Source of the DNA: Phyllobacteriaceae bacterium
Lineage (GTDB): Bacteria; Pseudomonadota; Alphaproteobacteria; Rhizobiales; Ancalomicrobiaceae
DNA length: 11,825 nucleotides
Direction of reading: 5' to 3'
Assembly (NCBI GenBank): GCA_012517025.1
Contig: JAAYVT010000572.1
Span: forward strand, 1-11,825
The notes beneath the pieces were generated by a model. It ran no database searches. It saw nothing but the letters and a program-made list of their open reading frames with translations, and was not told the origin of the DNA. The position numbers were made by a program, and so were the translations under genes. Position 1 is the stretch's first letter; each line of letters begins with the position of its first letter. Positions 7,161-11,825 of the stretch are shown here, piece by piece.

Positions 7161-8747
7161 ATGGCTCCGCGCGTGCTCATTTCCGACAGCATGTCTCCCG
7201 CCGCCGTCCAGATCTTCAAGGACCGTGGCGTCGACGTCGACTACCTGCCCTCCCTCGGCAAGGACAAGGACAAGCTCGCCGAGGTGATCGGCGACTACGA
7301 CGGTCTCGCCATCCGCTCGGCGACCAAGGTCACCGCCAAGCTGCTCGAGAAGGCGGGTAAGCTCAAGGTGATCGGCCGGGCCGGCATCGGCGTCGACAAC
7401 GTCGACATCCCGGCGGCCTCGGCGCGCGGCGTGATCGTCGAGAACACGCCTTTCGGCAACTCGATCACCACCGCCGAACACGCCATCGCCCTGATGTTCG
7501 CGGTCGCCCGCGAGATCCCCGCCGCCGACGCCTCGACCCAGGCCGGCAAGTGGGAGAAGAACCGCTTCATGGGCGTCGAGATCACCGCCAAGACGCTCGG
7601 CATCATCGGCTGCGGCAACATCGGCGCGATCGTCGCCGACCGCGCCATCGGCCTGAAGATGCGGGTGATCGCCTTCGATCCGTTCCTGTCGCCGGAACGC
7701 GCCGCCGCCATCGGCGTCGAGAAGGTGGACCTCGACGAGCTGTTGAAGCGTGCCGACTTCATCACCCTGCACACCCCGCTGACCGAGAAGACCCGCAACA
7801 TCCTCTCGGCCGAGGCGCTGGCCAAGTGCAAGAAGGGCGTGCGCATCATCAATTGCGCCCGTGGCGGCCTGGTCGACGAGGCGGCGCTGCGCGCGGCGCT
7901 CGAATCCGGTCACGTCGCCGGCGCCGGCTTCGACGTCTACGTCGACGAGCCGGCGACCGCCAACCCGCTGTTCGGTCTGCCGAACGTGGTGTGCACGCCG
8001 CACCTCGGCGCTTCGACCAACGAGGCGCAGGAGAACGTCGCGCTGCAGGTGGCCGAGCAGCTCTCCGACTACCTGCTCAAGGGGGCGGTGACCAACGCGC
8101 TCAACATGCCGTCGGTGACGGCGGAAGAGGCGCCGCGGCTGATGCCGTTCGTCCGCCTCGCCGAACAGATCGGCTCCTTCGCCGGCCAGCTCACCGAGAG
8201 CGGCATCGTCGGGGTGCGGCTCGAGTACGACGGCGACGTGTCGCAGATGAACACCCGCGCCCTCGGCGCGGCGGCGCTCGCCGGCCTCCTGAAGCCGCAG
8301 CTCGACTCGGTCAACATGGTCTCCGCGCCGGTGATGGCGAAGGAGCGCGGCATCGCCGTCGAGGAGATGCGTCGCGACAGCGCCGGCACCTACGACAGCC
8401 TGTTCCGGCTGGTTGTGAAGACCGAACGGCAGGAGCGTTCGGTCGCCGGCACGGTGTTCTCCGACGGCAAGCCGCGTCTGGTCGAGATCAAGGGCATCCA
8501 GATGGACGCCGAGTTCCAGCCGTCGATGCTCTACGTCACCAACAAGGACAAGCCCGGCTTCATCGGCCGGCTCGGCACCCTGCTCGGCGAGGTCGGCGTC
8601 AACATCGCCACCTTCGCGCTCGGCCGCAAGGCGGAGGGCGAGGAGGCGATCTGCCTGATCGCGGTCGACGGGCCGGTGTCGGAGGAGCTGCTGGCGCGCG
8701 TCGCGGCGCTCGAGGGCGTGGTGCAGGCCAAGCGGCTGGCGTTCTGA
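7161..8747 (+). CDS. serA: D-3-phosphoglycerate dehydrogenase, long form with ACT domain
   Basis: SerA oxidises 3-phosphoglycerate to 3-phosphohydroxypyruvate with NAD+, the committed step of serine synthesis, and hands its product to SerC encoded just upstream. The 528-residue length is that of type I enzymes with three parts: the substrate/NAD catalytic unit (about 1-315), the intervening ASB domain (about 320-450) and a C-terminal ACT domain (from about 456, MLYVTNKDKPGFIG). The Rossmann motif GCGNIG is at 150-155. The catalytic set is R234 (NCARGGLVDE), E263 (VDEPA) and H281 (TPHLGAST). ACT domains in this family commonly bind serine for feedback control; here that is inferred. ATG 7161 has GAGGTG 5 nt upstream. 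The open frame extends far 5' into serC without being coding there. A bidirectional terminator follows the gene. Confidence 0.97.
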   Translation: MAPRVLISDSMSPAAVQIFKDRGVDVDYLPSLGKDKDKLAEVIGDYDGLAIRSATKVTAKLLEKAGKLKVIGRAGIGVDNVDIPAASARGVIVENTPFGNSITTAEHAIALMFAVAREIPAADASTQAGKWEKNRFMGVEITAKTLGIIGCGNIGAIVADRAIGLKMRVIAFDPFLSPERAAAIGVEKVDLDELLKRADFITLHTPLTEKTRNILSAEALAKCKKGVRIINCARGGLVDEAALRAALESGHVAGAGFDVYVDEPATANPLFGLPNVVCTPHLGASTNEAQENVALQVAEQLSDYLLKGAVTNALNMPSVTAEEAPRLMPFVRLAEQIGSFAGQLTESGIVGVRLEYDGDVSQMNTRALGAAALAGLLKPQLDSVNMVSAPVMAKERGIAVEEMRRDSAGTYDSLFRLVVKTERQERSVAGTVFSDGKPRLVEIKGIQMDAEFQPSMLYVTNKDKPGFIGRLGTLLGEVGVNIATFALGRKAEGEEAICLIAVDGPVSEELLARVAALEGVVQAKRLAF

Positions 8748-8767
8748 GCGGGTCGTCGGGTTTCGAT

Positions 8768-8801
8768 CGAAGGGCGGCGGGAGCGATCCCGCCGCCCTTC
8801 G
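8768..8801. terminator. Bidirectional terminator between serA and the convergent lipoprotein gene
   Basis: A perfect 15-bp stem (8768-8782 with 8787-8801) is closed by GCGA, a GNRA-type tetraloop when read on the plus strand. It lies 20 nt after the serA stop and 66 nt beyond the stop of the convergent minus-strand gene, with short pyrimidine runs on both outer sides, so it can serve both. Confidence 0.85.
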
Positions 8802-8867
8802 TGCGTTTCCGGGGGACGGTTCGGGGTGTCGGACGCGAGGTTTCCGGTGCCGACGTCCGCCGACCGA

Positions 8868-9260
8868 TCATTGGAGGAGTTGGCATCGCACCATGTCGGT
8901 TCCCTTGAGGAAGCGCCAGTTCGACATGCCGTGCAGATTGCCGGACTCGTCCGGTTGCAGACCCGTCGCCGCTGCATAGAAATCCGGGATTTTTCCGCTC
9001 AGATGAATGCTGAATTCGACTTGGCAATCGAACGTCGACGGACCGCTCTTCATACATTCCTTCACGAACGCCTCGTTCATCGAGATTTCCGGCATCTTCG
9101 TGCCGGAGAGCGCGATCATGGCGAAGCTCAGTCGCAAACTGGGCGCCATGGCATCGAAGATGCACTCCGCCGCTTCCTCGTTCGCGATTTCGGGCTTGCA
9201 GGAGGCGAGAGGAAGAGCGAGCGGGACGACCAGGAGCGAGTGAAGAAAGCGGCGATTCAT
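8868..9260 (-). CDS. Small lipoprotein of unknown function
   Basis: A 130-residue product whose family I do not recognise. It has a lipoprotein signal peptide: MNRRF, a hydrophobic stretch, then the lipobox LASC with the lipidated Cys at residue 21. The residues after it (KPEIANEE) contain no Asp at +2, so sorting to the outer membrane is possible. The mature part is mixed alpha/beta in character, with four further cysteines at 33, 69, 79 and 126 that could form two periplasmic disulfides, and a Trp-containing segment near the end (MSNWRFLKGTD). ATG 9260 is preferred over an upstream in-frame ATG at 9311 because it gives a clean signal peptide and has GAGGA 8 nt upstream. Base composition is clearly lower in GC than the neighbours: a hand count gives about 56% over 8941-9120 against about 73% over 8641-8700 in serA. 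It converges on serA and stands alone. Confidence 0.75.
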   Translation of the reverse strand: MNRRFLHSLLVVPLALPLASCKPEIANEEAAECIFDAMAPSLRLSFAMIALSGTKMPEISMNEAFVKECMKSGPSTFDCQVEFSIHLSGKIPDFYAAATGLQPDESGNLHGMSNWRFLKGTDMVRCQLLQ

Positions 9261-9422
9261 GATCGGTGTCCTCGATGTCGGCGATCGAACGAGAACAACT
9301 GAAATGGTCATGTCGACGCAGATGCAACCGAAATATCGCCGATGCGACCTCTTTCGAAGGCGCCTGGCCGAGGCGTCGGTTCGGCTCCGTCGGAAGCCGG
9401 TGGGGAGGGACCTTCGGGCGGC
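9261..9422. other. Intergenic region without recognisable gene
   Basis: The 162 nt between the lipoprotein start and the stop of the first DMT gene hold the GAGGA ribosome binding site of the lipoprotein gene (9269-9273). They also hold a weak CGGCT/AGCCG hairpin (9382-9399) that could help end the DMT transcript. No clear promoter hexamers could be assigned. Confidence 0.4.
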
Positions 9423-10235
9423 TCAGCGCGGCGTCCGCAGGCGTTCGTAGAGGCGGCCGTCGACGGCGACGAGGCCGAGGCCGATCAGCGCCATGCCGGC
9501 GAGGTGTTGGATCGCCAGACGCTCGCCGAGGAAGACGGTGGAGAGGAGGATCGCGCTCGGCGGGATGAGGAAGGTGACCAGCGTGGTGTCGGTCGGGCCG
9601 ACCCGGGTGGTGAGGTCGAAGAACAGCACGAAGGCCAGCGCCGTGGAGAGCACCGCCAGGGCGACGACGGCGGCGATCACGCCGAGGCTCGGCATCGGCA
9701 CCGCCCAGGGCGGCGACACCACGAGGGCGATCGGGGTCAGCACCACGGCGGAGGAGACGATCTGGCCGGTGGCGGTGGCGATCGGCGGACGGCCGCGAAA
9801 GCGGCGGCTCCACACCGCGGCGAGGCCGTAACAGAAGGTCGCGCCGAGGATCGCCAACTCGGCGAGGAGGTGATCGCCGACGCTCTGCAGCGCGTCGACG
9901 CCGATCAGCACGACGACGCCGAAGATCGGGGTGGTCGCGTTGAGGATCGAGGCGAGGCCGGCGCCGATGGTCTGTTGGCCCCAGACGATCAGCGAGAAGG
10001 GCAGAACGTTGTTGAGGACGCCCTGCACCAGATGATCGCGCCAGGCGACGCGACCGCGCGGCAGGGCGACGCCCTGGAGACGGGCGAGGACGGCGAGGGC
10101 GAGGGCGGCGAGGATCAGTCGCGCGGCGACCAGATCGAGCGGCGGGATCGCGGCGACGGCGATGCGGTTGAACAGGAACGAGCCACCCCAGAGGACGGAC
10201 AGGATCAGCATCAGGAGCCAGGCGATCGGCGACAT
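9423..10235 (-). CDS. EamA/DMT-family transporter, apparently missing helix 4/5 segment
   Basis: A 270-residue inner-membrane protein of the drug/metabolite transporter superfamily, exporters of metabolites, amino acids or drugs whose substrate cannot be read from sequence. It starts MSPIAWLLM with the helix-1 motif LWGGSFLFNR (15-24). The second repeat is complete, ending in the FLGERLAIQHLAGMALIGLGLVA type of helix 10. In the first repeat, the helix-4 motif NATTPIFG (99-106) runs directly into VVVLIGVDAL. Family members normally carry about 27 more residues between these points, including the charged ER turn and most of helix 5. The protein is therefore shorter than the usual 295-300 residues and may have nine helices. 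The reading frame stays intact. ATG 10235 has GGAGG (inside a CCTCCGGAGG palindrome) 4 nt upstream. It lies downstream of a second DMT gene on the same strand. Confidence 0.88.
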   Translation of the reverse strand: MSPIAWLLMLILSVLWGGSFLFNRIAVAAIPPLDLVAARLILAALALAVLARLQGVALPRGRVAWRDHLVQGVLNNVLPFSLIVWGQQTIGAGLASILNATTPIFGVVVLIGVDALQSVGDHLLAELAILGATFCYGLAAVWSRRFRGRPPIATATGQIVSSAVVLTPIALVVSPPWAVPMPSLGVIAAVVALAVLSTALAFVLFFDLTTRVGPTDTTLVTFLIPPSAILLSTVFLGERLAIQHLAGMALIGLGLVAVDGRLYERLRTPR

Positions 10236-10341
10236 GGGGCCTCCGGAGGTAGCGCGGGCGAGGGACGCCGTCCTGCTTGCCGCGTCGCCGGGCGAACGAC
10301 CACCCGATTTTCGCACCGGGGATCGCTCGTCTCGGCTCGCG

Positions 10342-10364
10342 CGGTTTCGAGACGGTCGAAACCG
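10342..10364 (-). terminator. Terminator hairpin after the upstream DMT transporter gene (minus strand)
   Basis: CGGTTTCGA (10342-10350) pairs perfectly with TCGAAACCG (10356-10364) around a 5-nt loop. It lies 10 nt beyond the minus-strand stop at 10375, so it probably ends that transcript and makes the two transporter genes separate units. There is no clear T-run. Confidence 0.6.
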
Positions 10365-10374
10365 GGGGGCTGTT

Positions 10375-11268
10375 TCAGCGCTTCTGGGCGAAGACGATGC
10401 CGGCCATCACCAGGGCGAGGCCGACCGCCTGATACCAGCCGAACGGCTCGCCGAGGAAGGCGACCGCCATGGCGGCGCCGAACACCGGGATCAGGTTGAC
10501 GAAGATGCCGGCGCGGCCGGGGCCGATCAGCTCGACGCCGCGGATGTAGAACACCTGGGCGAGGAACGAGGGGAAGATCGACACCAGGATGGTGATGACC
10601 CAGCCCTTCGGGGTCGGCCAGAAGGTGCCGGAGGTCGCCGCCTCGATCAGGGTCAGCGGCAGCGAGGTCATCAGCGCCACCGCGACCAGGGCGGCGAACA
10701 GCGACAGCGAGCCGACGCGCGGCCGATCCTCGAGCCCGACGGTGTAGATCGCGTAGGAGACCGTCGCGCCGACCATGAACAGATCGCCGAGATTGAAGGC
10801 CAAGGTGCGCGCCACCTCGAGATCGCCGCGGGTGGCGACCAGGGCGACGCCGGCGACGCCGAAGGCCATGCCGAGCGCCTGGGCGAGGCCGACCCGGCGT
10901 CCGCGCACCAGGAAGGCGAGCGAGAACACGAAGAACGGCATCGATCCCTGGATGATCGACATGTTGGCGCCGGTGGTGTGGTAGGCGGCGGCGTAGAAGA
11001 AGGCGGTGAAGCCGGTGTAGCCGGACAGTCCGAGCAGGCCGAGCAGCCACGGCTTGGTCCGCAGCGCCGGCAGGTCGGCGGCGAGGGCGCGGGTGTTGAA
11101 GGCGAGGACGAACACCAGCACGAACCCCCAGCGCAGGGTGACCAGCAGCATCGGCGTGATCTCGCCGACGGCGAGGCGCCCGGCCACGGTGTTGGCCGCC
11201 CACTGCAGCGAGGCGAGGGTCAACAGCGGATAGGGGCTCTGCCACAGGGCGGAGGGAGAGTAGCGCAC
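10375..11268 (-). CDS. EamA/DMT-family transporter (10 transmembrane helices)
   Basis: A 297-residue inner-membrane protein with two tandem EamA repeats, the usual DMT size. The first repeat runs from the LQWAANTVAGRLAVG helix to FGVAGVALVATRGD. The second runs from LGDLFMVGATVSYAIYTVGL to the conserved end VNLIPVFGAAMAVAFLGEPFGWYQAVGLALVMAGI. No interruption is seen. The substrate is unknown; relatives export amino acids, metabolites or toxic compounds. I chose GTG 11268 (VRYSPSALW) because homologues start shortly before the first helix and AAGGG lies 10 nt upstream. The in-frame ATG 11361 would add 31 basic, alanine-rich residues reaching almost to the end of the neighbouring GGDEF gene. 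Sequence similarity to the second DMT gene downstream is only at family level, so they are not a recent duplication. Confidence 0.9.
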   Translation of the reverse strand: MRYSPSALWQSPYPLLTLASLQWAANTVAGRLAVGEITPMLLVTLRWGFVLVFVLAFNTRALAADLPALRTKPWLLGLLGLSGYTGFTAFFYAAAYHTTGANMSIIQGSMPFFVFSLAFLVRGRRVGLAQALGMAFGVAGVALVATRGDLEVARTLAFNLGDLFMVGATVSYAIYTVGLEDRPRVGSLSLFAALVAVALMTSLPLTLIEAATSGTFWPTPKGWVITILVSIFPSFLAQVFYIRGVELIGPGRAGIFVNLIPVFGAAMAVAFLGEPFGWYQAVGLALVMAGIVFAQKR

Positions 11269-11343
11269 GGGAAACCCACCCTTGGCGGCGGCGTGTCGAG
11301 GTCGCGGCAGGGAAGCCGAGCGAAGGGGGAAAGTAAAGCCGGG

Positions 11344-11359
11344 GGCTCGCGCGGGAGCC
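11344..11359 (-). terminator. Possible terminator after the GGDEF gene (minus strand)
   Basis: GGCTC (11344-11348) pairs with GAGCC (11355-11359) around a 6-nt loop. On the minus strand it is followed by a pyrimidine-rich tail with two TTT runs (about 11325-11340). It lies 16 nt after the GGDEF stop. The stem is short, so support is moderate. Confidence 0.4.
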
Positions 11360-11375
11360 ATGCCGGCGGTGGCGC

Positions 11376-11825
11376 TCAACAGGCGAGATAGATCGTCTGC
11401 GGGCGCTCGGAGAAGCGCAGGGCGCCGGCCCCGCCTTCGTCCTCGGTCTTGGCCGAGTGGGCGGCGACGACGCGATTGCGCCCGCCGGTCTTGGCGGCGT
11501 AGAGGGCGACGTCGGCCTGTTTGAGGACCTGGTCGACGGTCTGACCGACGTCGTGCTCGGCGACGCCGATCGACACGGTGACGCTCAGGAGACCGCCGGG
11601 CAGCTCGATCGGCCGATCCTGGATCGCCTGACGCAGCCGGTCGGCCTCGCGGTGGGCGTCGAGGAGATCCCAACCGTCGAGCAGCACGGCGAATTCCTCG
11701 CCGCCGAGGCGGGCGGGATGGCCGGGGCGGGAGCGCGCCACTTCGGCCACCGCCTTGAGGACGACGTCGCCGACGTCGTGACCCCAGGTGTCGTTGACCC
11801 GCTTGAAGTGGTCGATGTCGAACAT
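11376..11825 (-). CDS. GGDEF-domain diguanylate cyclase, C-terminal part (5' end outside window)
   Basis: Diguanylate cyclases make the second messenger cyclic di-GMP from two GTP. The 149 visible residues begin within the GGDEF domain at FDIDHFKRVNDTWGHDVGD, the metal- and guanine-binding part, so the M at the window edge is almost certainly internal and the N-terminal half with any sensor domain is cut off. The signature is GGEEF at visible residues 41-45, an active variant. The later VSIGVAEH strand and the DVALYAAKTGGRNRV helix are intact. The inhibitory I-site RxxD, normally nine to six residues before GG, reads SRPG (32-35) here and is therefore absent. After the domain comes a non-conserved tail of about 30 residues ending in YLAC. 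The gene runs in the same direction as the DMT genes but is 107 nt from the nearest start, with a hairpin between. Confidence 0.93.
   Translation of the reverse strand: MFDIDHFKRVNDTWGHDVGDVVLKAVAEVARSRPGHPARLGGEEFAVLLDGWDLLDAHREADRLRQAIQDRPIELPGGLLSVTVSIGVAEHDVGQTVDQVLKQADVALYAAKTGGRNRVVAAHSAKTEDEGGAGALRFSERPQTIYLAC

Noticed and set aside
9342..10499. 385-codon plus-strand frame opposite the first DMT gene, and a similar one at 10162-11391
   Set aside because: Asp/Glu/Gly/Arg repeats typical of the antisense of hydrophobic, GC-rich genes; no domain features.
10211..11245. 344-codon minus-strand frame across the second DMT gene
   Set aside because: Out-of-frame shadow; the true transporter frame has clear hydrophobic helices and EamA motifs.
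9423..11268. Two adjacent DMT genes as a heteromeric small-multidrug-type pair or recent duplication
   Set aside because: Each encodes a full-size two-repeat (or nearly so) protein, similarity is only at family level, and a hairpin and 139 nt separate them.

Overview
The window is about 11.8 kb of GC-rich DNA and looks like ordinary chromosome from an alphaproteobacterium, most likely of the Hyphomicrobiales (Rhizobiales) order. The grounds are the ftsH-to-glmM neighbourhood, an Omp25/Omp31-type outer-membrane beta-barrel protein with the typical start after its signal peptide, the alphaproteobacterial form of SerC followed by SerA, and a structured leader before serC in the position known for the serC RNA motif. 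No rRNA, tRNA, CRISPR array, transposase, integrase or phage gene is visible. The species cannot be named from the sequence.

Layout. On the plus strand: the 3' part of ftsH (1-1323, cut inside its Walker A motif) with a strong terminator; a 14-helix purine-type NCS2 permease (1510-2862); glmM (2990-4336) with its own terminator; a 465-nt gene-free stretch (4337-4801) full of inverted repeats; an outer-membrane beta-barrel gene (4802-5680) closed by a roughly 20-bp terminator; then a leader, serC (5872-7035), an intercistronic hairpin, and serA (7161-8747). A shared terminator at 8768-8801 separates these from four minus-strand genes: a small low-GC lipoprotein gene (8868-9260), two EamA/DMT transporter genes (9423-10235 and 10375-11268), and the 3' end of a GGDEF diguanylate cyclase gene (11376-11825, cut by the window edge).

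How the genes work together. FtsH (membrane proteolysis), GlmM (supply of the UDP-GlcNAc precursor) and the outer-membrane protein all serve the cell envelope, but nearly every gene has its own terminator, so most appear to be single transcription units. SerC and SerA are consecutive enzymes of the phosphorylated serine pathway and form the one clear metabolic pair. The permease, the DMT exporters and the lipoprotein look like accessory insertions around this core.

I did not find a convincing undescribed system. The points most worth a second look are: an apparent in-frame loss of about 27 residues between helices 4 and 5 of the first DMT transporter; a cluster of inverted repeats, including a perfect 18-bp dyad, after glmM; two mutually exclusive pairings just upstream of the outer-membrane protein gene; the serC leader; a GGDEF domain without its inhibitory I-site; and an orphan lipoprotein gene of distinctly lower GC.
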